64,000 bases of DNA from Tachypleus tridentatus (lineage: Eukaryota > Arthropoda > Merostomata > Xiphosura > Limulidae), in the NCBI RefSeq assembly GCF_004210375.1, contig NC_134825.1, positions 63,789,558-63,853,557 of the forward strand, given 5' to 3'. Position numbers and translations under genes: made by a program. The notes under the pieces were generated by a model that had not been told where the DNA came from, made no database searches, and saw only the letters and a program-made list of their open reading frames with translations. This document shows, one piece after another, positions 1 through 14,300 of the stretch (its first letter is position 1; each line of letters starts with the position of its first letter).

Positions 1-1548
1 GGTTTTTTTACAAATGAAAAATCATGTTAAAATTCATTATTTTATAACCAGTGTAATTGTTAATTATTACATTGTCAAATTTTGTAAAATATTTTCAGAT
101 TATTTATAAGTTTACAGTAACATACTACTGTAAACATGTGGTGGTTTGCAATGCTGTACAACAAACACCTGCTATTTGGAAATGTAAACTTAACTGTCAC
201 TTTGTGCAATGAGATTAACAGACCCATATGGTTCAGAAACAGCTGGCTCAAATTTTGATTTATCTGCCAAAAGCAGAACAACTCCTAGCACAAGACCTCT
301 ATCCAGCTCTTTGTACTGAATCAAGTGATTGACTGTTACTTTTAAAACACACCTTCACCTGAAGTTATGCAGCTTGTTCAACAGGACCATGAGTCAAACA
401 ATAATGTGAACTGTTAATAACTGTCAGCACTGCAATGATTCAAACAATAATGTAACATAATGTTAACAACTGTCAGCAGTGCCATGAGTCAAACAATAAT
501 GTAATCTGTTGGTAACTGTCAGCAGCACCATGATTCAAAACATTAGTATCACCAATATCACCATGATTCAATCATTCTAACCTGTTAACCGTCAGCAGCA
601 CCAAGATTCAAAGAATGTAATCTGTTAACAACTGTCAGCATGATGTTTCCTTGGGTTTCTTGACTTATTACAGACAAATACAGATAATACAGTTCCAACA
701 GAGCAGACAATTTGGATAGTATGAAAACCAGAACTCCCTCATTCACCATCATTCAAGATGCAAGTAAACTGGTAAATGAGAGAGAGTCCTGAAAGAGTAA
801 GCACTATAGATTATATGAAAATATGCACTTCCTGGTTCAGTGTCCTGACAAAGAAGGCACCGTTAATAATATATGTATCACCACTCTATACTTCACTATC
901 ATACGGAATGCTAGCAGACTGATAGAATGAATCATTACATGTGGCTTCAGATGCCTTTTTGTAGCATTAAAATTTTCATAAAGTTGAATTTGGTACTGTA
1001 ATAAATTGTGTTGAGGAAAAGGTTTTGTGTTTTTTTGCCTTTTGCTTGTCTGGAATTTCACACAATTGAAAATATACTAGTTACAAATTTACTCTTTTTA
1101 ATTTACACACAAAGTATCAATGATAACAATATAAATCTGATTTGTTTTTGTAACTTTTAAATAAAGTATAAATTCACAATAACTATCAGCAATTTTTTAT
1201 AATTAAAAATAACTATAAAAGTACTAACTTTTCATATAAACAAAACGGAGTTTGTTCAAACTTTCCAAATTTTAAAACTGTGATGCACTGTGAGAATTTT
1301 ACACACAGCTATAGAAACAGTTACATCCAAAGCTATCTTATATTTAGCAGTTCAATCACTTAAAAGATTTCTTGTATACAATCACATAAAATATTATATA
1401 AAAATATCCATTAAAGCCCAGTTGCTATATACGTGAATTGCAAATGGCATGATTTCACTGACCTTCATACTTGTTTTATACATGATTAATAAATCCACCC
1501 CAAATACAAACTTAATACTTTATACTCTCCTTTTTTAACATGAACTAA
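1..1548. other. Region downstream of the sulfotransferase gene
   Basis: AT-rich sequence following the SULT stop codon on the minus strand. It presumably includes the 3' UTR, but I could not fix a polyadenylation site; minus-strand ATTAAA-like hexamers occur about 450 bp past the stop. The short open frames here have no recognisable motif and are probably chance. A minisatellite-like array lies at 387-643. Confidence 0.5.
387..643. repeat. Degenerate ~46-bp tandem repeat (about 5.5 units)
   Basis: Successive units begin at about 387, 433, 482, 528 (truncated), 561 and 601. Each starts with a CCATGAkTCAAA-like box and ends with an ACTGTCAGCA-like box. Unit lengths are 46, 49, 46, 33, 40 and 43 bp, so the array is old and has indels. 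It lies downstream of, or in the 3' UTR of, the minus-strand sulfotransferase gene. Confidence 0.8.
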
Positions 1549-1664
1549 TCAATCTAGAGAGTATGTGAATGCGAGTCCACTTTCTCTAAAATGATTCTCA
1601 ATCCACTGATTCATTCTCTGGTCCATTTCTTCTGTAAAGTAGTTCTTCCAATCACCAACTTTTC
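1549..1664 (-). CDS. Sulfotransferase coding exon 6 (terminal)
   Basis: 116 nt, read on the minus strand after a TTTTGCAG acceptor. It encodes residues 262-298, beginning KVGDWKNYFTEEMD, and ends in TGA at 1549-1551. It completes the 3'-phosphate binding loop begun in exon 5. The usual C-terminal dimerisation motif KxxxTVxxxE reads KNYFTEEMDQ here, so the Val and the final Glu are not conserved. Confidence 0.95.
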
Positions 1665-2304
1665 CTGCAAAAGAGATAAAGAAATATCTATTTAAAGTGG
1701 TTTTATAAATAACTTCAAACATTTACTTACCAAAGATATTCTGATAATATAATAGTTTCACTCACAAAAGATAAAAAGTGATAAATAACATTATAATGTA
1801 AGTCAGTGTTCATGTAAGCAAAATTCAGTATACTATTTATTCAACTTGAAATTTCATTACTGGAATCTACTCATTCAATACCATAATTCCAGAGCTTTAC
1901 AATGCTACCCACCCCACCACAAAAAAAAAAAAAAGTATAATGAAAGAAAATGAGTTAAGTTAATTCAAGAAAATCAACAGAGTAACATTTCTTAAAAATT
2001 AGAAGTTAAGAACAGTTTATGGCTAACTAATGTGAAGTATGCATGCAATATACAATGCTGCAAGTATGTATCAAATGGCTGGTAACCATTCTGCTTTATT
2101 TCCTATAAGATGTTTATTACTCAGTTAAAATAGAGAACTGTTTGTATGCACGTATCTCACATTTAGCTACAAATATAGATTTAAAAAAAAAATAATTCAC
2201 TGCAACTATATTATGAAATTATTTTGTCTGAATCACAAGACTGTTTAATTAAATTTGTAGCCTATATTAAAATAAGAGGGACACACTTTAAATAAATCAT
2301 TATT

Positions 2305-2335
<31 letters not shown>

Positions 2336-5300
2336 TATTCAATCATAGAGACTTACAAAATAAAAATTAGGCATAAGCAATTACTTGATTTTGAAAAGCT
2401 GAGGACACATCTTACCACATGAAACTGAACTAAAAGTTTTATATGACTTTCCCAAGAGGAAGAAATATTAATTTTTACAAAATAGTGATTTACTGAGAGC
2501 ATATTAAGACCCAATTTACTGCTGAATGCTCGAGATATATGTTTTGCTTCATCCTCCTAAAAAGAAACTAGATATATTTAGCCTTAGCCCAATATTACAT
2601 ACACATTAATTGAACTAATACTGAATTCGTTTTTTCTAAATATCTGAGAGTTGCTTGAATTTTGATTTCAAACAAACCTTTTCGATAAAACTTTGACTCT
2701 CCCACAATTCTCTCAGCACTGTTTTCTTGGTCCAACTGGCTGGTAGAAGGGTTCTGGGACATGTTACTGAAGGAACAATGGTCTACAACTTTCTCAATTT
2801 CTTCCTCTGATAGAGTTTTACCAAAAAAACTAGCAATTCCTTTCACTCCACTTCCAGGATCCTACATCAAAATATAATCAAAACTTCTCAAAAAACATTT
2901 TTAACTTTTATAAAGAATTAACTGTAATACATAGTTAAACCATTAACAAACATAAAAATTTTGGTTTGCAATAACTAACAATTAACTCTGTGACTCCAAT
3001 ATTGCGACCAAATGATGTTTAATAAATGGATTAAAATTATATATCTTGTGCAAAAACATAATTTTGAAATACTTCATATACCTAAAGTTTGAAGTACGTG
3101 AACAGCATTTTTGTGTTAATAGAGAGCATCAACCTAAAACAATAATCACAAAGATACTAGTGTACCTACATAAAAATATGTAATTAATGTATTTTAACTT
3201 ATAAGTTGAAGTAATAGAATCAACTTATTTTAGTGGTAAGTATAATTCATTGTCACTATCAACACACAAAGATTAAAACATTTTTTTGGTATTTTACTAT
3301 GTACTTAATTTTGATGAAAAAAGATATCAAAAAGAGAACTAATGCAAACCCAAATCAATGTTGTCTAACATATTTTGTAATTTATACTACTTTACCTTCA
3401 AGAGATCTTCATAATGAAGAAAATAAACATTTGGGTCACTATGATGTTCCCAGAACTCCAAGTTATGTTTCCAAAAGGGACTATATGTAGCTAATAGAAA
3501 AAGTAATATCTATTTACCAATTTAGTATCATCATTATAATATTTTACATACAAAAAATGTATGCTGTTAATGGGTTCAAATTCAATTTTAGTTGCCATAC
3601 ATTAACCATTTCATGACAAACCACAGGTCAAAAACCATATCATCACATTTGTTATCTTGCATTCAAACTTTTATTGAACTACTATTTTATGAGTTTATGT
3701 CAATAAGTTTGGAATCGAATTGAAGATTATAATTCAAACTTTAACATTATATGACTTAATTTCTTAATTTAAAAGTAAATATTAAAAGAATGCATCCAAA
3801 TATAGATTTTAGTGAGTCACGTGGTATGTTGAATGCAGCACTGTTTAAAATTAGACGTTTGTGATGTTAAAACACTAAGTCTATGGTTTTGTACAAATTA
3901 GGAACTCAAATTCTGATGTTATCAAGCTAGAATATAAAATAAGAGCCTCCTATCTTTTTATTTTGCTGAGATATAGCTTACATACTGAATCAAACATGGT
4001 GGCCCTATTCAATTTTTTTCATTTTTTTGTAACAGTCCCCTACCCTATATACTCTTACTACATTGTATGGCATATAAATAACCAATCAACAGCATAGAAT
4101 GTCCACAAAGTGGTTTCCTCAACCATTTTAATCTGTCAAAAAATTACCTCATTTTTTTTTAATTGAAGTTTAAGAAGATAGGTTGTCTCTGTAGTTTTAG
4201 TTTAATATTTTTTAAAAATCGAAATGTATCTTAGTTACTAAGCTTAATAAGTTATAGTAGAATTCTGTGGTCTCATTGTAGTTACTTATGATTTTTTTGT
4301 CTCTTCAACTGTATGTATAAAACATAAGAAATGTTGTTTGATATCCTTCACGTGCAAAATTTTAAAAGGCTTAGGTACCTATGTCCAGCAGCAACCAAGT
4401 GCAAAGGTCATAGTAAAAATATATATGTAAATATAAAGCACTATGAGACTTAAGCTACTTAGACTAAACATTTATATTTTTGTGTTATAAAATTTAGTAT
4501 TCTAGCATGAAGAATGCATAATTTATATTTATTTCCTTTTTTTTTTATGATGGTTACAAGACTGGTCAGGTGACAGACCCCACATAGTTAAAGTACATAA
4601 AATAACAGAAAATATAAAATTCTTACTGAAATCAAACATTTGAAATGTATTTAGGAGGTTTTATGGATTACACAAATAATATTTGAGATTTTGGGGGTAA
4701 ATAATAGTTTCTTTTAATCATAACATGAAATTACTTTGCACTCAGACTAGTAGCAAAACAGACTATTTTCACAAACAATTTTATAAATCTTTAACAATCT
4801 TTAATAAAAATACTTCATTAAAATATCTGATTTTTATGTACAAACACATGTAATATTTATTAAAAATAAACCAAATTTTGTGAAGATATGTATGCTGCAT
4901 CAAAAGTTATAGTGCAAATACATAACGTTTGCAAATGTGTAGATGAATTCACATATATATATTATACCAAGCCTGTAGCAAAAGGGTTAAGGTAGCACTG
5001 ACCCTTAAAACCAGACAAACCATGCTGAGGAAACCCTATAAACACTTCTTATAACATTCAAGTTGAGCACAAAACAAAAGTATGATGTTACAGTCTGTGA
5101 AAGTACATATTCAGGCATGTATGTCATGTGCATAATTAATGCAGAAGGAACAAAAAAATACATAACATAAACTATTTTAACACAATAACTTAACTTAGGA
5201 ATGATAAGAATGAGTAAATTGTGCACATCCTCATAGCTTGAAATAAACACTGAAAATTTTCTGCAACATTAATAAACTATGTGCAATTAATTTTAATTAA

Positions 5301-8300
5301 CATCTTTGATAGCAGTAACTAGAGTCATAGCAAGACAGCTGGTAATTTAGTTTTTAATTTTGTTAACAAATAAAGAGATTGTTTCAAAACAGTAATGTAT
5401 CATTAATAAATGTCCACAAGACTGTGTTCAAGTTGAGAAATATATTACCTCTTATGTGTTAGTGTAATTTAACAAATATCTTGCTCTATGGAGTATATCA
5501 GATTGTCTGAATTTTCATTATTCTAATAAGAAAATAAAAAGTTAAAAAAATTGTTTGGTCAAATATGGTTTATCTTTCATTATTTAATAATATTTATAAA
5601 TTTGTTTAAATTACAGTGTATACCTTATTCAAATCTAGTTTTGATATACCCAAACTGTCATGATATGCCACACTTACATTTCTGGGTAGAAAAAGTTATG
5701 TGCTAAGAAAAAGATTCCAAAATATCTTGAAAACAAACTGTCTACAAATTTCAGTATGTGTAGCTTCTGAATCAGTATTAAGAATGTTAATTCTGGACTC
5801 TGTTTTGAAAACGAACATGTATATCAATATGTTTGTTCTCAATGTAAGCATAATTGTGTGGGATGAAGCATTCTTAAAATATTTATAGACAGTTTACCAT
5901 GTCTATAAATATCATGTTTACCATTTATAGAATGTTTACCATTATCTGTCATTCCAACATCAAACATAATGCACAACTCAAAGAAACTTTAGCATTTAAT
6001 AAACTCAGATTTTATATACATAAAAAATAATATTCTGGAACAACTGTGGACCTGTTGGTCCATCTTGACTGTCCTGTCCTCTAAACTAAAACTATTGATA
6101 AACAAATAAAAATTTTAAAGCCAGTATACAAAGTCATTTGTATACTCATCAAGCTTTCTATTAAACTCAACTCATTAAATGATCTAAATCCTTTTGTAAA
6201 GCAGCAGCATCCTCTTCACAGGCAGCAACATCCAAGACTTTGGTATCATAAACATATTTAAGTAATTTAAAGACAATGCCTTCACTTGCATTATTGGTGT
6301 AGAGCAAAAAGAGCAAAAGTCATAAGTTTGAGCCCAAAAATACCCACTTGTGACATTAATCCTGTTTAGCTGCACTAAACCTATAACAACTCTCTGCTTT
6401 CTTCCATCCAGCCTCTCTTCTACCCAATTTGATAACTTATCCCTCACTTTTTTTTTTATAAGCCATTCATGTAGTAGCACCTTGTCAAAAGCTTTCTTAA
6501 AATCCAAACACACCAAATGAGCATCTTTTCTCTCATCTACATAAGCAGTAACCTTTTAAACCTTCTCAAAGTATGTCAAATGATATTTAAAGCAAGTTTT
6601 TCCCTTAGTAAAACCATGTTAACTATTCTAAACTTTGTTAAATGGCATATTTTATCAGACTTTTCAAAACATTTCCTTCTACTGATATAAAACTAATAGG
6701 TCTATAAATACTCAAACAACTTCCATTACCTCCCTGAAAAGATGAGAGACATTACCTAACTCCCAATCCTTTGGTACCTGCCCACTATGCAAGTAATTAA
6801 AAAAAATATCCATCCTCTACCTCCTTCAAAACTATAGGGGGAATAATATCTAGCCCATTTTATCTTGTCATTTTCAGAACTTACCATTTTTTTCAGTTGT
6901 CTTGATTCCATCTATCAATTATTTAAGATGTGGGGAATAATGCTCAAATCTTTGTCAGTAAACAATAAAGAAAAAGTAAAATTTAATAACCCAGCCATCT
7001 CATAATCATTAGACATGAACCTTCCTTTATCACCCCTCATGGATCTACCTCAATCCTATCTTTTGGTTTATCGTTAATGTACTTTAAAGAAATCCTTACT
7101 CTTTTTATATTTTCAGCCAATTATCTCTCATACACCCCTTGTGATAACCTAATTTCCTGTTCACTAATTTTCTTGGTCTTCTATAATCTTCTACCTCCCT
7201 TATCACACCAGTCAATTTAAACAGCAAGTTACTAGTCTATTTGTGAGACAGTCTATGAACCTAATTCAGTCTATTCTCTCTTCCATACATAACAGCTACA
7301 TTTTTAACACAACCATATCCAGTAGAATTAAGGCAATTGTTGGATGATTGGAGTTCTTGCACAAAAACATATACTAGTTCCATATAAGTAGAGATCTCAT
7401 GGCTCACATTATTCATTGTATGTGAGCAAACACTTTTGAGGTATTTAATTCTCCTTATCATGAAAAGACATGTTATTCATCAAATTTAAAAGTATGTGTG
7501 CTTTTTAAGAAGCTGTAATATTTTTAAAAATGCAAGTAACATCATACTGGGAACAAATAATTTGATCTTGATAATGTAGTGAACGTAATGCCATCTTTTT
7601 TTTTTTTTTTTACAAACTTCTCTTGATTTTACTTTCAGGACAAGCTATAGTTTAAAAAGATAGAATAACAGTAAACTTTTCACTGTGAACAACTATTACT
7701 GTGATATTTATATTAAGTTTATCAGCAAACTGCATTTACATTTGTGAAAGAAAAAAAAAAACTTCCACTTCTTTATTAGGGGATGATCACAATGAAGGTC
7801 ACAGATATTACACGTGAAATACATGTTCGCTTTGTTTCAAGCATTTCTACATTTTAGAATATTTAATAAACAACAAACAGCATCTCAAAACACTTTGTGT
7901 TTGGCTATTACACAAACACTGATTGCATGTTAAATACTTCAAATATTATATACAATTATTCAGTATCACTTCTCAAAATATCTTTCAAGTAGCTTTTCTC
8001 CCAAACTCCAGATTTGTAACTTTGGTATTAACTCAAACAGATCTTTAACATGAAAAGCAATAAATCACATGTAAAAAATACAAAGTTCCATATACTCTTA
8101 TTTCACAGTTAATTCAGATATTTCTATAGAGCATGCTTTGGTACTCTTATAAATCACAGATTACATGTACCTGCAATATTTCAAATATTTTCTTTTCTGA
8201 AATGAAAGACATAAAACCCGTTTCTTGAAACCTTAATAAAACAATTATAACAGTCTCATGACTGAAAATGAAAATAATTAACAAATATAATTTTAACAGG

Positions 8301-11300
8301 TTAGAATTACAATTATACTGTAACACTAAAACAAGGTGAGATATTCTGCTGTAAAAATAAATAATTAAAACATTACTTACGATGATTCTGTAAAAACCTT
8401 TCAAAAAATTGGGCAAAGGTCCCTTTATAAGCAGTCTTTGTCAACATTCGAGCAAAATGATAGTAAGATACAACAACATCTTTTGGGTTACGTGTAATAT
8501 AAACCAACTGCAAAAAAGTACAGGAAATGCTTTACCCTTATGGACAATAACAAGATATCAATTAAAATTAATTATTTTACTGAATTTCATTCCTGACATA
8601 CACCATGCAGTTGACAACTATCTCAATCTTGACTAAATATCAAAAACTTCTGATTAAAGATAAGTTAACTCTAATATATGAATACTTTTAAAATAAAAAA
8701 GGAACTTAAAACTGAAGAAGTTAATTCAATGCAACAAACTGACTATTAGTGGATAACGATATACACCACTCAACAAAAAAATTAAGTACAGTGTTAAAAA
8801 CAAAGATCTTGAAGTATAATATTTGTACATGTTTGACTAAATTAAAATATACATGTATATTAATTCTTAGCTTTGTTCTTGTGTCAAACAATGATATTTA
8901 AATATTAATTTTTATTAACTATCCATTTAAATATTATTGTCTTCTGGTGCTACAGTGTTAAGTCTATGGCCTTACACCACTGAAATCCATAATTTGACTC
9001 CCCATAGTGGGCACAGGAGATAGCCTATTGTAGCTTCACTCGTAAAACACATGAATATTATGTCAAAATATTGAACTATGTAGTAACATGAAAAATTACT
9101 AATCATTCTTTGGAAAATACTTAAATGTCAATGTATTATTTATGAGGTATATTTGTGCAATAATATGGAGACACTGAATGTTGTTCATTTGGGACTTTTT
9201 CACAAAGTAGTTTAGTCATTAAAAACTATTGTGTCAAGACACTAGTGTGAGCCAAATATCATAAGATTTCTCAACTTCCTGGCACGTGTGCATGATATTT
9301 TAGTTTTTATTATTTAATTAAAGGTTTAAGCCCAGATTCTTTGAAACAAGATTGTATGAGATACAATTACAATTTTTTCTCTTATCTTTTTACCTCAGTA
9401 AGTTGACAACCAAGTTGTTAGTACTTTGAATCTTACCACAAGGTAAAAGTGTTATCAGTATTGTTTTACACATGAAAAAAGTAGTTGTTATGGATTTATC
9501 AAGAACAAGTTACTATGTGCCATTCACATACTGTCTTGGTAGAGACTGGTAAGTTGCCTCATAGATTATGTCCACTGCCTCCTTGACTCATTTTATTTTC
9601 AATATACAAGTTAACTAGAATAAATCTAATGTAATATAATATACAATACTAATGAGCATTCTTCCTTTTAAAAACTGAAAGAGTTGAACTTTAGCTGAGT
9701 TTATAAAATGTACAGCATTTGAACTGGTTTCAATTTACCAATGAACCATCAAATTTTATTTCGAAATCTGAGTAAAAAGAAAGATAAATTGAAAGCGTAA
9801 TATATACACAAACAATACACAACATGGCTAACAGTTTATGGCAGTAAACTTTAAATAAAAGTTAACATTTTACTTTATAATAATGTATTTCAGATAGTTA
9901 CCCACTCCCATCAAGATTTTTGTGCACACTATAAGTGATGATGACGTTCAAACCTCTACACTTACTAACGTGTAATGCTAAAATCTGTAAAGTTATCATA
10001 ATTAGACTATAGCCCTCCACAAGTACAAGGGTGAGATATCCTCCATGTGCAATAAACTTGAGTATTATCAGTTGAACAAAAGCTCATTCTTGACAAGGAA
10101 ATAAGTGGGAAGGAAGGGTGAAAGATTTTTAGAAATGTGAATAAGACACATTTTTGGGTTAAGAAAAATGTTAACTTTAGAAAAGTATACTCACCTTTGC
10201 AAAATAACAAACTGAAATTCTACACTGAGAAGATGATGGAAGGTTATATTTCTTTGTTTTTGAAATACACACAAAGCTACTTGAAGAACAAACTATACCT
10301 GACTTATAAATGACAGACTAGAGGGAAGCAGCTTGGCATAGTCAACACCATACACTGTCAACATTTAGGCTATGTTGAAAAAAGAATGAAAATTTGTCTA
10401 CAATGCCCACACACTTGAGAGGGAGAGCAATGTTTGGTGATGAGATGCAAACCAAAAACCTAAACTTAAGTTGAGTACCCTAATCACCAGGCCATGTCAT
10501 GCCCTAATGGTGGAGGAATCATTGCAGATAAACAAATTACAAAGATGAGGTTTTTCTTAAAACATCGTATAAGCATGAGGAAATCAATAAAAATTCACTC
10601 ATTAGAGAGTGGTAGCCTAGTAGAACATCACTAAGTGGGAGACAGCATTAATCTGGAGTAAAGAATTTTCTTTATCAAATAAAGGTGATAAAGGAAATTA
10701 TATTTTCACAAGAACTTTTTGTACGATAATTAAGCATCCCATAGGTAAAAAGCATGTAAGACTGTTTAACTACTATAGGATAATGGCATGGGGAATAGGT
10801 TAAGCTTTGATTTCAAAGAGAGAAACTATTCTAGTCTTGCATCCAGAGGAAATTGCAGGATCAACTGGGAATGACTTAGTTCATAATGTAGTACAGTGGT
10901 TCCCAAACTTTTTCAGCTTGTTACCCAATTTAACATGCCACACTAAGCATGTTACCTCTTTCACAAAATGTTTTCAACATTGATATATATGGCTAAATTA
11001 AACTAGAGATATATTGCACTTTATTTATTACACTTTATTTATTTGCAATTTATTTATATAATTTATTTACACTGAATTACACTTTTAATTATTGTATTTG
11101 ATCATTGTGCATTTCTAATGAATATTGCCAAAGATGTCAAGGACATCAGTGGGATGGATGGAGTTGCATACTTGAAGCTAGTTTAGGAATTCTTGGCTTT
11201 GTGGTTGAAAGTGCCAGCCTGGCATCGTTTGCAACATTTAAGCGAGTCCTCTTTTTTGTTTTCATCCCCAGCACGGTTGAGAACCCCTTCTCGTACATAT

Positions 11301-14300
11301 ACGTTGTTGAGAATGATACCAACAACTTCAAGGCTCTCTTGGACAGAGTTGGCGACTCAGCTAGTTGTGAAATCCAAAAGGAATCTGCATTTTGGTTTTA
11401 GAATTTGACTTTCAAGGCTTCATTTGCTCGCATTGTGATCCACTCCTCCTTTGCAGGGAAATCATCATCATGAATGGCCTCATCAGGTACAGAAAAGGGA
11501 TGAATAATTCACTGAAGACTGGCTGTTTTTAGGTCACTCTCTGGAAAGTAGTGCTGCATGCTTGTTTCAAACCCCTTCAAATGGTTGCTCATCTCTTTGT
11601 TGATGGTCTGTAAAAGTGATCCAGTATCATAACTATTCTCCTCAACAAACTGGTCTAGGGTGGGAAACTGAGCTTTCACTCCTTTCTCCAAGCGCCGAAT
11701 CCAGAGTCTCAGTTTTCCCAGAAATGCAGTCACAGTGTGATGGGCATCAATGACAGTCGTGTTTTGGCCCTTGAGTTGCAGATTATCACTGTTCAGCTCC
11801 GCAAATATGTCAGCCAAGTAACAAAGTCGAGCAAGCCACTCCTTATCAGTGAACTTGGTAGCAAAAGGAGATTCTTCTTGTTTCAGAAATTCCTGAAGAG
11901 CCGTTCGAGCTTAATGACTTCGATGTACAACCTTGCCTCATTGACAACCAGCGAACATCGGTGTGGTAGAGCAGAAATTGATACTGCTCTCCCATTTCCT
12001 TGCACAGCTCCTTGAATATGCGCGAATTCACATCCCTGGACTTGATGAAATTGACGATTTTCAACACATCTTCAAACACTAATTTCAGATTACCAGGCAG
12101 GCTTTTTGATCGAATAGAGTACCGATGAATGATGCAATGATCTACAGAAATTTCTGGATTCACAGCTTGTATGAGGCCCCGTAATCCACGATTACGACCC
12201 ATCATCGACGGTGCTCCATCGATGGAGACCTAGATTAAAAAAGAAAAACTATTATAGATTGCGTCCAGTTAGTCATTCTTATTTATCTTTTTGCTATAAT
12301 TATATGGTTTTAATTTAATTTAATTTATTTTGGTACTTTAGTATTTCAGTACGACAGGCCCGATACTTTTTTGTGAATTATGTATAAAATATTAGCTACA
12401 CTGCAGCTACTTGTACAATAAATAAAACTATATGACTATATGCCATGTAATTCATTGTATTTATACTAATCTAGACTTTATATAAACATCTCTCCCTACC
12501 TGTTGAACGCTGTTCCAATCCAATCCATTAAGTGGTAAAGAAACTGTTGATGATATTGAAGATATCTTCTCCTTTCGTGGTTTTCAGCAGATCTTAGCAT
12601 AATAGGAACTCTTCTTTAATCTTGTCCTGGTGGACGAACGAACGAACCCAAGGAGAAGCACAAATGGCTACGTCATACGATTCATCAAATTGCAAGGAAA
12701 ATTTGCTATATGAGCTTTTTTTGATCTCTGTTGTAACTTGGGACAAAATATCTGATGCCATGTCATCGACTCGTCAGCGGATTGCGTTGTTTGACAAAGA
12801 TATGACACTCAGTTTCTTCGCTTGATCCTCCCCACATACCTTGCTTACCATCTCGTATGCACAAGGCATAATCAGATTCTCTGCAATGGTGTGGCATTTT
12901 TGTTGTTTGGCAACTTTATATGCAACAAAGCAAGATGCTTCGACCCCAGTTTGAAGCTTTTGAGCTTGAATTCCAGATGAACCGAACTGGATATTCTTCA
13001 GTGCTACAGCCCGGCACTGAAAATAAGCCTGATCCTCATTTTGAAGATTTGGATGGCACTTCTGGAGGTGAGCTGAGAGTTTTGATGGCTTGAGGCTTTC
13101 ATTTGTCAACACTTTGTGACATACTACACATTGTGGCCGATCCTCTCCAGTTTGTTCCAGCCCTTACATCTGGCTAACCTCTGCAGTTTGTATTTGTTGG
13201 TAACTCATTGCACAGCCTGTTAATGTAGGACTTTTTAGGAGGGGTGACAGAAAAAAAGTTAAAATTCTGAAAATCAAGAAAACATTGAGGTAGCTGGTAT
13301 TAGGATTAATGTTAACTTAGTCTTAGTATCTAAAGTTGTAAATTAAACCTATTTTAAGTATGTAATAAAGTTAAACCAAATAACAATAAACATCAAAAAC
13401 TAATATACAGTAGTAGAAAAGAAAAAATATGTATCTAAGTGTGTGGTAACCTAAAAGTGTTTTGACAAGTATGCTTCAGAATACAAGTCACTCAGTAACC
13501 CTGATGACTCATCGACGTGTCCAATACGCGTCACTCACTGCCTGAGGTTGCCTCTATTTCACACTGTCAGTTTTTATGTGAGCATCAGCCGAGGTAGACA
13601 AAACCTGGTATGTATGTGTACTGCCCTGTGCAGTGTAGTTAGTATTTACCTACTATTACATCATTCCTATGCTGAATAAGCTCTTTTAATGCTATCTAGA
13701 ATGCCATGAAAAAATAAATAATAAGTTCACATTGTTCACACTTTTTTATGCAGTTTTTCATTTTCTTTTTCTGCAGATTAAACAATAAAATGTCTAAAAA
13801 GCTCACCTACTCTGACGCCTTTCTTCGCTATGGCTTTGTGAAAACCCATAAGACCCATCTAAAGTCAAGCATGAAGCAGAATAAAAAGAGCATAATACTT
13901 TCTGTAACCTCCCTCCTTGATGTACATTTTAAGAAAGAAAGATTTCCTTTGTAAGAGGCATTACCAGCTACTCTGTAGTGTCCATTATGTCTAACGTGTG
14001 TGTGGGTGTGTGTTTACACACACACATATACTGGCTAATGACAGGAAGTAAAACTACAATGTCATGCAAGTAATGCAAGACTAATCTGCATGTGAGCATT
14101 AAAAGCTTTCAGACTTACTTAGGATCCCTGTGAATTACAAACAGATGCAAATCCTTGTGAAGTGAGGGAAGAAAGAGATCCAGGATCATGTGGAGATGAA
14201 CAAACCACCATAACAACAGTAAGAGGTGAAAAGATGATGGTAGATCTCTGGATCTATTTGCACAGGTTGGAAATAATCCACTACTATTATTGGAAAAGGA

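Noticed and set aside
2304..2332. CRISPR-like or regulatory repeat
   Set aside because: A plain TG microsatellite; no spacer-repeat structure occurs anywhere in the window.
8761..8800. Mariner-like terminus (CACTCAACAAAAAAATTAAG)
   Set aside because: No inverted partner or transposase fragment could be found nearby, so it is not called.
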